In this document: positions 32,313-41,701 of the stretch, piece by piece | How positions within the stretch are numbered: the first letter of the stretch is position 1 | Layout: every line of letters begins with the position of its first letter | Source of the DNA: Anaerolineaceae bacterium | GTDB taxonomy: Bacteria > Chloroflexota > Anaerolineae > Anaerolineales > Anaerolineaceae | DNA length: 44,572 nt | Assembly: GCA_003524305.1 (NCBI GenBank) | Contig: DQHW01000031.1 | Coordinates: 4,390 to 48,961 of the forward strand | Direction: 5' to 3' | Notes under the pieces: generated by a model | Seen by the model: the letters and a program-made list of their open reading frames with translations, nothing else | Database searches by the model: none | What the model was told of the DNA's origin: nothing | Made by a program: the position numbers and the translations under genes

Positions 32313-33059
32313 TTATTTCGCCTTGCCCTGGTTGGCGACTGCTTCAGCCTTGCGTTTGGCTTCTTCAGGGTCGCCCAGGTAGTAATGCTTGATAGGTTTC
32401 AAATCCGCATCCAGTTCGTACACCAGCGGCACTCCAGTGGGGATGTTCAACTCCACGATTTCATCCTCCGGGATGTTATCGAGATATTTCACCAGCGCAC
32501 GCAAACTGTTGCCATGCGCGGCAATTATGATCTTCTTGCCAGATTTTATAGCCGGGGCTACGGTTTCGTGCCAGAAAGGAAGAAAGCGTGCCACCGTGTC
32601 TTTAAGGCATTCCGCCAGAGGCAGTTGATCCTTGGAAAGATCGGCATAACGTCTATCCTTGCCCGGGAAGCGCTCATCATCCGCGGTCAAAGCAGGCGGT
32701 TGTATATCGTAACTTCGCCGCCAGATAAGTACCTGTTCATCACCATATTTCTTGGCAGTCTCAGCTTTGTTCAATCCTTGCAGTGCGCCGTAATGACGTT
32801 CATTCAACCGCCAGGTCTTTACCACAGGAATCCATAAGAGATCCATTTGTTCCAACGCCAGGTTTAGCGTGCGAATGGCGCGTTTGAGCACCGATGTATA
32901 AGCCAGGTCAAATTCGAATCCCGCTTCTTTCATCAACAAGCCGCCGGCAGCAGCCTCGGCTACACCTTTTTCTGACAGATCTACATCCGTCCATCCGGTA
33001 AAGCGATTTTCCTTGTTCCAATCACTCTCACCATGTCGCAATAATACGATTTTATACAT
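32313..33059 (-). CDS. gpmA: 2,3-bisphosphoglycerate-dependent phosphoglycerate mutase
   Basis: This 248-residue glycolytic enzyme interconverts 3- and 2-phosphoglycerate. The phosphohistidine site LLRHGESDWNKENRFTGWTDVDL (His 9), the acid WRLNERHYG and the second His in AAHGNSLRALVKYLD are present, and the length is that of the BPG-dependent type. I use the ATG at 33059 since AAGGAG lies 6 bases upstream; the longer frame begins with a GTG inside that site. A hairpin at 33088 separates it from the ATPase gene, which is on the same strand upstream. Confidence 0.96.
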   Translation of the reverse strand: MYKIVLLRHGESDWNKENRFTGWTDVDLSEKGVAEAAAGGLLMKEAGFEFDLAYTSVLKRAIRTLNLALEQMDLLWIPVVKTWRLNERHYGALQGLNKAETAKKYGDEQVLIWRRSYDIQPPALTADDERFPGKDRRYADLSKDQLPLAECLKDTVARFLPFWHETVAPAIKSGKKIIIAAHGNSLRALVKYLDNIPEDEIVELNIPTGVPLVYELDADLKPIKHYYLGDPEEAKRKAEAVANQGKAK

Positions 33060-33087
33060 GAGCACTCCTTGTTATCCTAGGCTTAAT

Positions 33088-33119
33088 AATGTAGCGCAAG
33101 AAAATTCTTGCGCTACATT
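33088..33119. terminator. Hairpin between the MalK-type ATPase gene and gpmA
   Basis: AATGTAGCGCAAGAA (33088-33102) pairs perfectly with TTCTTGCGCTACATT (33105-33119), a 13-15-bp stem with a very small loop. It lies after the ATPase gene on the minus strand. The T-tract is weak (ATTATT), so some read-through to gpmA is likely. Confidence 0.65.
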
Positions 33120-33142
33120 TAGTTCGTAAACGGCAGGACCAA

Positions 33143-34258
33143 TTACCTTACAGCGACTGGGTTTTCTGCATCCTGCGTGGGATCAAAGAAGTGGCAGTTA
33201 TCCATGTTGAAGAGTAATTGAGTTTTATCGCCAAAACTGTATTTTGAACGCGGATCAACACGGGCAACGAATTGACCGCCATTGGCGAGAGCCAGGTAGA
33301 TTAAAATCTCGTTACCCATCAATTCGGTAACTTCAATCTTGGCGTCCACTTTTTCACCGTGGATGTTGTTCGGCGCATAATCAGGGTTGTGGATGTCATC
33401 CGGGCGGATACCCATGATGACTTCTTTGCCAACCAATTTCGAAAGCGATTCAGCTTTATTATTTGGAATTTTGATCTTGACTTCACCGTTGGTGACGTAA
33501 AGGCTGTCACCTTCTTTAGTCAATTTTACATTGAAGAAGTTCATTGCAGGTGTACCAATGAAACCTGCCACAAATAAATTGTTGGGTTTATCATAGAGAT
33601 TCTGGGGGCTGTCAAGCTGCTGCAGCACGCCCTTGTTCATGACGGCGATACGGCTGGCCATGGTCATGGCTTCTGTCTGATCGTGGGTCACGTATACGAA
33701 GGTGGTACCCAGGTTGTGGTGCAGTTTGGTGATTTCGGCACGTGTCTGAACACGTAATTTGGCGTCCAGGTTGGAGAGCGGCTCATCCAGAAGGAATACT
33801 TTTGGCTCACGGACGATGGCACGGCCAAGGGCAACACGTTGTCGTTGTCCACCTGATAGTTCACGTGGTTTACGTTTGAGAAGTGCTTCAATACCAAGAA
33901 TCTTTGCGGAATTTTCAACCCGTTTTTGAATCTCGGCTTTAGGCAGACGGCGTAATTTTAAACCGAAAGCCATGTTGTCAAAAACGCTCATATGAGGGTA
34001 CAGAGCGTAGGATTGGAAAACCATGGCTATATCGCGATCTTTCGGAGCGACATCATTAACCACCCGGTCACCAATCATAACTTTGCCGCCAGTGACTTCT
34101 TCAAGTCCAGCCAGACAGCGCAGTGCAGTGGTTTTTCCACAGCCAGAGGGGCCGACGAGCACCAAAAACTCTTTGTCCTCAATCTCGATGTTTAAATCCT
34201 GGATTGCTGTGAAATCGCCGAACTTCTTATTGACATGTTCAAATGTTACACTTGCCAT
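33143..34258 (-). CDS. Sugar ABC transporter ATPase, UgpC/MsmX/MalK type
   Basis: This 371-residue ATPase has Walker A GPSGCGKTT (K42), Q-loop FQSYALYPHMSVFDNM, signature LSGGQRQRVALGRAI, Walker B VFLLDEPLSNLDAKLR and switch His in VTHDQ. The C-terminal OB/TOBE region (about 240-371) is that of CUT1 sugar systems. There are no permease or binding-protein genes beside it, so it likely serves several sugar importers encoded elsewhere, as MsmX does in Bacillus. GGAAGGAGG is 7 bases before the ATG, with a TATAAT about 36 bases upstream. Confidence 0.92.
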   Translation of the reverse strand: MASVTFEHVNKKFGDFTAIQDLNIEIEDKEFLVLVGPSGCGKTTALRCLAGLEEVTGGKVMIGDRVVNDVAPKDRDIAMVFQSYALYPHMSVFDNMAFGLKLRRLPKAEIQKRVENSAKILGIEALLKRKPRELSGGQRQRVALGRAIVREPKVFLLDEPLSNLDAKLRVQTRAEITKLHHNLGTTFVYVTHDQTEAMTMASRIAVMNKGVLQQLDSPQNLYDKPNNLFVAGFIGTPAMNFFNVKLTKEGDSLYVTNGEVKIKIPNNKAESLSKLVGKEVIMGIRPDDIHNPDYAPNNIHGEKVDAKIEVTELMGNEILIYLALANGGQFVARVDPRSKYSFGDKTQLLFNMDNCHFFDPTQDAENPVAVR

Positions 34259-34294
34259 TGTGTTGCCTCCTTCCGGAACGAGTATAGTGATTCA

Positions 34295-34300
34295 ATTATA
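34295..34300 (-). promoter_or_regulatory. -10 box of the MalK-type ATPase gene
   Basis: TATAAT on the minus strand (34300-34295) lies about 36 bases before the ATG and is followed by the leader with GGAAGGAGG. No good -35. Confidence 0.4.
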
Positions 34301-34395
34301 AGACGCTCTTCTAAAAAAGCAAGAAAAATCAAGTCATATCTTTGAAATCTGTCCCATTTAATGATAGAATATTTGTACCAAATAAGGATGGGAAT

Positions 34396-35205
34396 ATGCC
34401 CGAAACACCAGAAATCACCTCACGCGCAAATGAAATGAACAAAGAATTGACCGGAAAAACAATCCAGGCATTTGAAGTATTGCAACCAAAATGCTTGAAT
34501 GTCACCCCTGATGAACTCAATCACTTCCTTATTCATTCCATCATTGAATCCGTTTCTCACCACGGAAAGTGGATCATGGTGCGTACCACGCAAGGCTGGC
34601 TTCTGACCAACCTGGGCATGGGCGGCGAAATTCTGCTGGTCAACCGAAACCAAATGCCGACCAAGTACCGCTTGGTGATCGATTTCACAGACCAGACTTG
34701 CCTGGCCATCAACTTCTGGTGGTTTGGATATGTTCATTTCTGCGCATTGGATGGACTAAAAAATCACCCCATGATCGCCAAACTGGGACCGAATGTACTT
34801 GATCTTACTGAAGAAGATTTCACCAACCTGATCAAGAACCAAAGAGGAAAACTCAAGACTGTCCTGTTGGATCAAAGCCGCCTGGCAGGCATCGGCAACG
34901 CCTATATTCACGACATCCTCTTTTTGGCGAAGTTGCACCCCAATCGGGTGATTTCTGGTCTTTCAGAAATCGAGATCAGCTCACTTTTCAAGGGCATTCA
35001 GGATGGCTTGCGACCCAGTCTTGTCAAGGGCGGGGCGTTTTATGAGATGAACCTCTACGGACAGAAAGGCGGTTTTCAGATGGAAGACATCATCATCGGC
35101 TATCGTGAGAACTCACCCTGCCCGCAGTGCGGAACCCCGATCTTGAAGATCAAAACAGGATCAACCAGTTCATTCATCTGTCCGACCTGCCAACCCGAGA
35201 GTTGA
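34396..35205 (+). CDS. Divergent formamidopyrimidine-DNA glycosylase (Fpg/MutM family)
   Basis: This 269-residue protein begins MPETPE, so the catalytic Pro2 and Glu3 are present after removal of Met; K58 (HHGKW) and the helix-two-turn-helix LAGIGNAYIHDILF are kept. A C4 zinc finger ends the protein (CPQCGTP...CPTCQ). Two DNA-contacting arginines are lost: the usual RRFG loop reads WWFG (108-111), and the zinc-finger Arg (five before the third Cys) is Thr. The start has AAGGA a few bases upstream. It could be a paralogue with altered specificity; a standard MutM may lie elsewhere in the genome, so I do not name it mutM. Confidence 0.75.
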   Translation: MPETPEITSRANEMNKELTGKTIQAFEVLQPKCLNVTPDELNHFLIHSIIESVSHHGKWIMVRTTQGWLLTNLGMGGEILLVNRNQMPTKYRLVIDFTDQTCLAINFWWFGYVHFCALDGLKNHPMIAKLGPNVLDLTEEDFTNLIKNQRGKLKTVLLDQSRLAGIGNAYIHDILFLAKLHPNRVISGLSEIEISSLFKGIQDGLRPSLVKGGAFYEMNLYGQKGGFQMEDIIIGYRENSPCPQCGTPILKIKTGSTSSFICPTCQPES

Positions 35206-35299
35206 CCCTCCTATTTCTTTACGACTGTTTTTTTAGAGGTTGAGATTCGATCCTTTTTCGAACTCGCCTGTTCGTTTCCGCTTTATCAAGGATATTCCA

Positions 35300-37108
35300 T
35301 TGAACACGATACAATTTGAAATTGATTTGCAGAAAACGATTGCGAAAAATCGCCTGGTGGGAATCTGGCGCTTAATGCAAGGCTTCCGCTTGAAATATTC
35401 GGCAGCAGTGATCAGTTTGGGTGTTTCCGCACTTGCCAAAACCCTGACTTATCTATTGCTGCGCTACTTTATTGACAGCTATTTCGTTGCTGAAGTCCGC
35501 ACCATAACCCTGCCCCTCCTGGCGTTTGGCTTTCTGGCTTTAGCCATCGCTGAAGGCGGATTCACCTTCCTGAGCGGATTGCTGTCATCTCAGACTGCCG
35601 AAGGTGTAACCAGACGTTTGCGTAACTTCCTTTATAACCACATTCAGCATCTTACCTTCACCTATCATTCAAAGATGAAGACAGGTGAACTGATCGAACG
35701 CTCCACTTCAGATGTGGACGCACTAAAAAGATTCTTTGCAGATCAGGCAATCAGTGTCGGCCGTATCATTTTGTTGTTCCTTATCAACTTCATTGCCCTG
35801 CTCAATTTGAACGTCAAACTAGCCTTGATCTCGGTGATTGTCGTTCCACTCGTACTGCTTGTTTCCATCGTCCTGTTTAAAAAAGTCTCAAATGCCTACG
35901 AGTCTTATCAAGAGCAAGAAGCGGTGCTATCTACTACTTTGCAAGAAAATCTTGCCGGGGTGCGTGTGGTTAAAGCTTTCTCCCGCCAGGAATACGAAAT
36001 GACCAAATTCGAAAAGGATAATTGGGAAAAATTCGTCCGCGGAAAAAAGCTGCTCATCATGCACTCCTTGTTTTGGCCGCTTTCTGACATATTATGCGGC
36101 GCCCAGCTTCTGGTCGGTTATATGGTTGGCGCAATAATGGCCATCAATGGCGACATTACCGTCGGTACCTACCTTGCATATTCGGGTATGGTCATCTACA
36201 TTATCTTTCCGCTGCGCAACCTTGGCAGGATCATTGTTCAAACTTCCACGGGCCTGGTTTCGTATGGCCGTGTCATGGATATCATTAAAGAAAATCGCGA
36301 ACCATTGGATGCTGGCGACCACCTGCCCAAAGCAAACGTCAAAGGCAGTATCGAATTCGAAAATGTGAAATTCGAGTATGAACCAGATGATCACACCCTC
36401 GAAGACATCACCTTCGGGGTCAAACCTGGGCAAGCCATCGCTCTGCTTGGGTCTACCGGTTCAGGTAAATCCACACTCGTCAACCTGCTGCCCCGCTTTT
36501 TTGAATACACCGGCGGCCGTATTATGCTCGATGGCGTGGAACTCAACCGCTATCCGCGCAAATATCTTCGCCAGCAAATGGGCATCGTCGAACAGGAGCC
36601 TTTCCTCTTCTCGCGCTCCATCCGCGAAAATATCACCTACGGCGTTGGCCGCGACGTTACAGACTCTGAAGTGGAAGCTGCCGCCCGTGCAGCAGCAATA
36701 CATGATGTCATCCTCACATTCAAAGATGGTTACAAGACTTTGGTTGGTGAAAGGGGTGTCACCCTCTCTGGCGGTCAGAAACAACGTGTCACCATCGCCC
36801 GTACCATCCTAAAGAATCCGCGTATCCTGATTCTCGACGATTCCACCTCATCGGTGGATACGGAGACTGAAGCAGAGATCAGGGAAGCATTGAACAATTT
36901 GATGAAGGATCGTACTACCTTTATCATCGCCCACCGCATCCAGAGCATCACTGAAGCAGATCTGATCCTGGTTATGGATAAAGGGCGTATTATACAACGC
37001 GGTAAGCATGCAGAGCTGGTCAAACAAGACGGCATCTACCAACAGATATTCAATATTCAAACTCGCATTGAAGTCGAATTGGAAAAGGAGCTTTCCAATG
37101 TCGGATAG
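35300..37108 (+). CDS. ABC exporter subunit 1 (degenerate Walker B)
   Basis: This half-transporter of about 602 residues has six transmembrane helices (about 25-310) and an NBD with Walker A GSTGSGKST, Q-loop EQEPFLFS, intact signature LSGGQKQRV and H-loop AHRIQS. The Walker B reads LILDDSTSSVD, with Asp in place of the catalytic Glu. I use the TTG at 35300, which has AAGGA 7 bases upstream; the longer frame (35240) lacks this. It overlaps the next gene by 11 bases. With that partner it forms an asymmetric heterodimer of the TM287/288 or BmrCD type; the substrate is unknown. Confidence 0.9.
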   Translation: MNTIQFEIDLQKTIAKNRLVGIWRLMQGFRLKYSAAVISLGVSALAKTLTYLLLRYFIDSYFVAEVRTITLPLLAFGFLALAIAEGGFTFLSGLLSSQTAEGVTRRLRNFLYNHIQHLTFTYHSKMKTGELIERSTSDVDALKRFFADQAISVGRIILLFLINFIALLNLNVKLALISVIVVPLVLLVSIVLFKKVSNAYESYQEQEAVLSTTLQENLAGVRVVKAFSRQEYEMTKFEKDNWEKFVRGKKLLIMHSLFWPLSDILCGAQLLVGYMVGAIMAINGDITVGTYLAYSGMVIYIIFPLRNLGRIIVQTSTGLVSYGRVMDIIKENREPLDAGDHLPKANVKGSIEFENVKFEYEPDDHTLEDITFGVKPGQAIALLGSTGSGKSTLVNLLPRFFEYTGGRIMLDGVELNRYPRKYLRQQMGIVEQEPFLFSRSIRENITYGVGRDVTDSEVEAAARAAAIHDVILTFKDGYKTLVGERGVTLSGGQKQRVTIARTILKNPRILILDDSTSSVDTETEAEIREALNNLMKDRTTFIIAHRIQSITEADLILVMDKGRIIQRGKHAELVKQDGIYQQIFNIQTRIEVELEKELSNVG

Positions 37109-38933
37109 CTATTACGAAGAAGAAGAATTTCAGACAAAATTTAATCAAAAGACCTTTAGCCGCATCCTGGGTCTCACCCGTCCTCACCTCAAATGGGTCA
37201 TCGGCTTTCTGGTGACCATTGCCGTGGTCGCCGGTTTGGATGCCGTCTCGACCTGGATCGGTAAAAGCATCATTGATGATGGCATCGTCGCAAAAAACGT
37301 TTCAGCGCTTACCAATCTGCTGATAGGTTACGGTGCATTGGTTCTAATTCAAGCAGGCAGTGTATTTCTCTTCATCTACCTGGCAGGCATCCTGGGTGAA
37401 CGCATCCGCTACGATTTGCGCAAAAAAATGTTCAATCATCTTCAGGCGTTATCTCTCAATTACTATAGCAAGACCCCAGTAGGCTGGATCATGGCCCGCG
37501 TCACCTCCGATACCGAACGTGTCGCAGATTTAGTAACCTGGGGTTTTGTGGATTCCACCTGGGGTGTAATGAGCATAATCACATCCATGATTTTCATGTT
37601 TGTGATCAACTGGAAGCTGGCTTTGATCGTTCTAGCAATTCTGCCAATCTTGCTTTACATCGCCATCCAGTTCCGCAAACGCATTCTCGGCGAGTATCGC
37701 AACGTGCGGAAATTGAATTCCAAAATCGTTGGTGCGTACAATGAAAACATCACCGGCGTGCGTGTGATCAAAGCCCTTGGACGTGAGAAAGAGAACCTGG
37801 ATGAATTCAAGGTTCTTACTGGAAGCATGTACAAATCATCCTTCAGGGCCGCCTGGTTGAGTGCGCTCTTCTTGCCCACTGTTCAGATCGTTTCCGCGCT
37901 GGCTGTTGGCGCTGTTGTCTGGTTCGGCGGATCTCAGGCCGAAACCGGTAGAATGACCATCGGCGGCATTCAGGCTTTTGTTTCCTACATCACTTTCATG
38001 ATGTGGCCTATCCAGGATATTGCCCGCGTTTTCGCAGACATGCAACAAGCCATCGCCTCTGCGGAACGTATGTTCTCGCTCATCGATTCCAAACCGCAGA
38101 TCGAGAACCGTCCCAAATCGATTGATCCCGGTACCATTAGCGGAGATATCATCTTCGATCATGTTACTTTCCGTTACGAAGAAGGTGAAGAACCTGTTTT
38201 GGCCGATTTCAATGTGCATGTCAAACGCGGGGAGACTATTGCATTGGTCGGTCCTACTGGCGGCGGAAAATCAACCATCGTCAATCTGCTATGCCGCTTC
38301 TATGAGCCCAACGAAGGCCGCATTTATATCGGCGGCCGTGATTACACCAGTCTATCACTTCAAGCCATTCAGTCGCGTATCGGTGTGGTACTGCAAACAC
38401 CCCACCTCTTCTCTGGCAGCATTCGTGAAAACCTGCGTTATGGACGTCTTGACGCCACGGATACCGATGTTGAAGAATCAACCAAGGTGGTGGGTGCTTA
38501 CGACTTTATCATGCGCTTTGATAAGGGTTTTGATACCGAAGTCGGTGAAGGCGGTAATCTGCTCTCTGTGGGTCAAAAACAGTTGATCAGCCTAGCCCGC
38601 GCCGTCCTCGCCAAACCCGAAGTCTTTGTCATGGATGAAGCCACCAGTTCAGTAGATACCATGACCGAAGTCCTCATTCAAAAAGGTATGGAAACCCTGC
38701 TCAACAACTGTACCAGTTTTGTGATTGCCCACCGTCTTTCGACCATTAAGAAAGCCAACCGCATTCTGGTGATCGAAGGCGGACGCATCGCAGAGATCGG
38801 CAGCCATTCAGATCTGCTTAAACTGCGCGGCAAGTATTACCAGCTTTACACCAACCAGTTCCGCCACCAGATGGAAACGGAATTGAACATTTTCAAAGAA
38901 CCGGCTACAGATACTACAAATGCTGTGATATAA
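37098..38933 (+). CDS. ABC exporter subunit 2 (canonical Walker B, degenerate signature)
   Basis: This 611-residue partner has an acidic N-terminus (DSYYEEEEF), six transmembrane helices (about 30-315) and an NBD with Walker A GPTGGGKST, Q-loop LQTPHLFSG, Walker B VFVMDEATSSVD with the catalytic Glu and H-loop AHRLST. The signature reads LSVGQ instead of LSGGQ. The degenerate signature here would meet the degenerate Walker B of subunit 1, leaving one consensus ATP site. The ATG at 37098 has AAGGAG 7 bases upstream. A bidirectional terminator follows at 38940. Confidence 0.92.
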   Translation: MSDSYYEEEEFQTKFNQKTFSRILGLTRPHLKWVIGFLVTIAVVAGLDAVSTWIGKSIIDDGIVAKNVSALTNLLIGYGALVLIQAGSVFLFIYLAGILGERIRYDLRKKMFNHLQALSLNYYSKTPVGWIMARVTSDTERVADLVTWGFVDSTWGVMSIITSMIFMFVINWKLALIVLAILPILLYIAIQFRKRILGEYRNVRKLNSKIVGAYNENITGVRVIKALGREKENLDEFKVLTGSMYKSSFRAAWLSALFLPTVQIVSALAVGAVVWFGGSQAETGRMTIGGIQAFVSYITFMMWPIQDIARVFADMQQAIASAERMFSLIDSKPQIENRPKSIDPGTISGDIIFDHVTFRYEEGEEPVLADFNVHVKRGETIALVGPTGGGKSTIVNLLCRFYEPNEGRIYIGGRDYTSLSLQAIQSRIGVVLQTPHLFSGSIRENLRYGRLDATDTDVEESTKVVGAYDFIMRFDKGFDTEVGEGGNLLSVGQKQLISLARAVLAKPEVFVMDEATSSVDTMTEVLIQKGMETLLNNCTSFVIAHRLSTIKKANRILVIEGGRIAEIGSHSDLLKLRGKYYQLYTNQFRHQMETELNIFKEPATDTTNAVI

Positions 38934-38939
38934 ATAACA

Positions 38940-38979
38940 AAACGGCGTCTAATTAAATTGGGCGCCGTTTCCTTTTTTT
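38940..38979. terminator. Bidirectional terminator between ABC exporter and phoU
   Basis: AAACGGCGTC (38940-38949) pairs with GGCGCCGTTT (38961-38970) with one G-U, then CC and seven T. The other strand reads GTTTTGTT after the stem. It serves the convergent exporter and phoU genes. Confidence 0.88.
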
Positions 38980-38988
38980 CAGATCCGC

Positions 38989-39657
38989 TTATTGTTCTGT
39001 GGACCTTATTTCTCTCAAGACACCTGTTGCAGTAAATAATGTTCGTTCGCAGATATTTGTCACCCGATCTGCCATGCGTTCGAGGTTATGAGCCGTCCAA
39101 ATTAACCAGTTTGTCTTTTGCATTGTAGCGGGGTCTTGAATGATGATTTGCATCAACTCCGTATAGATCTCTTCATAATACTTGTCCACCACATCATCCT
39201 CGTCTGGGATGTTCCTGGCTTCTTCGACATCTTCATTGACAAAGGCCTTCAGCGAACGGTGCAGCATCTCTACTGCTTTTTCTGCCATCGGGGGGATCTT
39301 GTTATAGGGTTTTAGCAACGTCTCTTCACCCATGCGGATGTTAATGGTGGCAATACCCTTGGCATAATCGCCAATGCGTTCAAGTTCACCGGCGATCTCG
39401 AGGATGGATGCCAGCAGGCGCAGATCATGTGCCAGCGGCTGCTGAGTAGCTATCGAAACCAGCACCCTTTCTTCAATACCAAAACGGATTTTGTTCACTT
39501 GATTATCAATGTGTTTAATTGACCTGGAACCTTCAACATCCCGTTTCATTAATGCCGAGACTGCGTTTAGAATTTGCTGTTCAACGATACTGCTTAAGGT
39601 AAGCAATTCATCCTTGAGTTCTTGTATCTCGGTTTCGAAGTTTGATCTGACACTCAT
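38989..39657 (-). CDS. phoU: Phosphate-system regulator PhoU
   Basis: This 222-residue protein has the two PhoU repeats of three helices each. The metal-binding segments are EIAGELERIGDYAKGIA in the first repeat and NLERMADRVTNI in the second. PhoU links the Pst transporter to PhoR signalling and affects phosphate uptake. No pst or phoB/R genes lie beside it in this window, so it stands alone as in many genomes. AAGGAG lies 8 bases before the ATG. Length and motif content are typical. Confidence 0.93.
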   Translation of the reverse strand: MSVRSNFETEIQELKDELLTLSSIVEQQILNAVSALMKRDVEGSRSIKHIDNQVNKIRFGIEERVLVSIATQQPLAHDLRLLASILEIAGELERIGDYAKGIATINIRMGEETLLKPYNKIPPMAEKAVEMLHRSLKAFVNEDVEEARNIPDEDDVVDKYYEEIYTELMQIIIQDPATMQKTNWLIWTAHNLERMADRVTNICERTLFTATGVLREIRSTEQ

Positions 39658-39803
39658 ACGTAGATCTCCTTTTTATTTAACGAAACAAGGTTGTTTAAAT
39701 TCGCATAAAAATGATTATTTTTTATTGCAGTATTTCATCTTGACCCCATGGTTTCAGATGGGTCCAATAAATTGCCTTTCAACTTACTGACTAATCAAAT
39801 AAT

Positions 39804-39894
39804 TATAATCCGAACCTTGTAAGTTCGGGTTACCTTGTTATCTCAATTGAAGAAATCACACTGAATTAATGCCAGCTTTTGACTCTGATATAAT
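39804..39894 (+). promoter_or_regulatory. Promoter region of the GT-C operon
   Basis: The 289 bases between phoU and the next gene hold two TATAAT boxes (39804-39809 and 39889-39894) and a small hairpin, CCGAAC/GTTCGG (39810-39815, 39823-39828). The second box lies about 52 bases before the ATG at 39947. No further gene is evident here. Confidence 0.3.
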
Positions 39895-39946
39895 CACAAT
39901 CGTAATCATTATCCCAATAAAAATTCGCTTGTTTCGATCTTCATTG

Positions 39947-41683
39947 ATGAAAAATATTTTTAAAAAACTAGAACTCCTTTGGGTATTTCTCGGTTTCAGC
40001 GCCGGCTCGGTTCTCATAACATGGCCGCTCTGCCTCCACTTAAAGACTTCGGTGATCGGCGGCATGGGAGACAATATTTACTTTGTCTGGTTGATACGCT
40101 GGTACCAGAAGGTTTTCCTTGAAGGCCAGGGACACCCCTTTTTCAATCCCATGATGAACTATCCGCAGGGATGGAATCTTTCGACCACCGAAACCGCACT
40201 GGCTTCTGCGCTGCCTGGCGTGCCCTTCAGTTGGTTGTTTGGACCCATTGCCGGCTACAATATCGCCATGCTGATCACTTTTGTATTGGCCGGGTTCTTC
40301 ATGTACCTTTGGGTGCGTGACCTGACCAGTTCGAAACCCGCCGCCTTGTTGGCTGGGATGTTATTCGCGTTCTCACCTTACCATATCGCCCACTTTGTCA
40401 CCGGCCACCTCAACTTGGCTGGCATTCAATGGTTTCCGCTCTTTTTTTGGGGATTAACCAAACTACTTGGCACAGACCGCAAACTGGATTGGAAATTCAC
40501 ACTTCTGACAGGTCTTTCACTCGGATTGATTGCCTTCACCTCGATGTATTACCTTTATATGACTGTAATTTTCACCTTGCTATTTGTCATCTTTTATCTC
40601 TGCTTTTTACATTTTAAACCGCTGCGCAGCAAGTATTTTTGGCTCAACCTGGTGCTTGCCGCCATCATCAGCCTGCCATTTTTGTATTTTTCTTTGCGTC
40701 CCTTTGTCAACCTCTCCACCGCGGGAGTGCTATCAAGCCGTTCATTGGAATACGCCTCCATGTATTCCGCCAGCCCCACCGATTTCTTCCTGCCTTCAAC
40801 GGATCACTTTCTGCTGGGGCACTTTTTCAGCCAGGGGTTTGACCGCTCATTATGGGGTGAAGGCTCACTCTATATCGGGTTTACCGCCCTTATACTTGCG
40901 GTGTTTGCCATTATCAAACGCAAGCAATCAGACCTTAAAACATTTGTGCTTACAGCAGCAGTCATTGTCGTAGTCTCTTTCATCCTCGGACTCGGCATTA
41001 ACTTGCACTGGAATAATCAAAGTGTCGTCTGGCAGATTCCAGATTTCTTGCAGCCACTCTTGCATAAGACAGAAACGCTGATCTACCTGCCGGCGGCCTG
41101 GTTGTTTAATCACCTGCCCTTCTTTGACAAGATGCGTACGATCATGCGCTTTGGATTTTATGTTTTGCTATTTATCCCTGTCCTTGCGGGCATCGGCTTT
41201 TCGCAAATCTTCGCCAGGTTCACCTCCAATCGCAGAATCGTCTTGACTGGCATCGTTTTTCTGGTGGTCCTTTTCGAGATCTATCCTGGCAATTATGATA
41301 AGTACCTGTCAGAGCCTCAACCGCGACAGGTGGATATGTGGCTTGCAAACCAACCTGATGACGGCGCCATGGTGCAAATGCCATTCAGTCAATCGGTAGA
41401 TCAGTCCTTTATCTATTATTCCCTTTTCAACAAAAAACCCTTCGTAGGTGGTTTCTTCAATGCCAACCAGCCTATCCAGTACCTTGAAATTCAACCCATA
41501 CTCGCGCAGTTCCCTGATGAACATTCAGTGGATCTATTGAAAGAGTTAGGCGTGTACTATATTGTTGTGGATTCCGCCGCCTACCCTGACCTTTCGTTAT
41601 TAAAACAGCAGGCATCTTCTCTTGGGTTGGTGCAATTGACCAATCAAGAGGGTCAAATTGTGTATACTTTTTCTCAACCATAA
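39947..41683 (+). CDS. GT-C-like polytopic membrane protein
   Basis: This protein of about 579 residues has some 10-12 transmembrane helices (from about 10 to 450) and a soluble C-terminal domain (about 460-579). The first outer loop has GGMGDNIYFVWLIRWY with D42, in the position where GT-C enzymes carry their catalytic Asp. Typical GT-C enzymes transfer a sugar from a lipid-linked donor; the acceptor is unknown. I use the ATG at 39947; an earlier ATG at 39869 adds 26 residues, overlaps a TATAAT and has no better Shine-Dalgarno. It is followed after 18 bases by a similar gene. Confidence 0.7.
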   Translation: MKNIFKKLELLWVFLGFSAGSVLITWPLCLHLKTSVIGGMGDNIYFVWLIRWYQKVFLEGQGHPFFNPMMNYPQGWNLSTTETALASALPGVPFSWLFGPIAGYNIAMLITFVLAGFFMYLWVRDLTSSKPAALLAGMLFAFSPYHIAHFVTGHLNLAGIQWFPLFFWGLTKLLGTDRKLDWKFTLLTGLSLGLIAFTSMYYLYMTVIFTLLFVIFYLCFLHFKPLRSKYFWLNLVLAAIISLPFLYFSLRPFVNLSTAGVLSSRSLEYASMYSASPTDFFLPSTDHFLLGHFFSQGFDRSLWGEGSLYIGFTALILAVFAIIKRKQSDLKTFVLTAAVIVVVSFILGLGINLHWNNQSVVWQIPDFLQPLLHKTETLIYLPAAWLFNHLPFFDKMRTIMRFGFYVLLFIPVLAGIGFSQIFARFTSNRRIVLTGIVFLVVLFEIYPGNYDKYLSEPQPRQVDMWLANQPDDGAMVQMPFSQSVDQSFIYYSLFNKKPFVGGFFNANQPIQYLEIQPILAQFPDEHSVDLLKELGVYYIVVDSAAYPDLSLLKQQASSLGLVQLTNQEGQIVYTFSQP

Positions 41684-41701
41684 ATTTATTTTGGAAGATT
41701 A

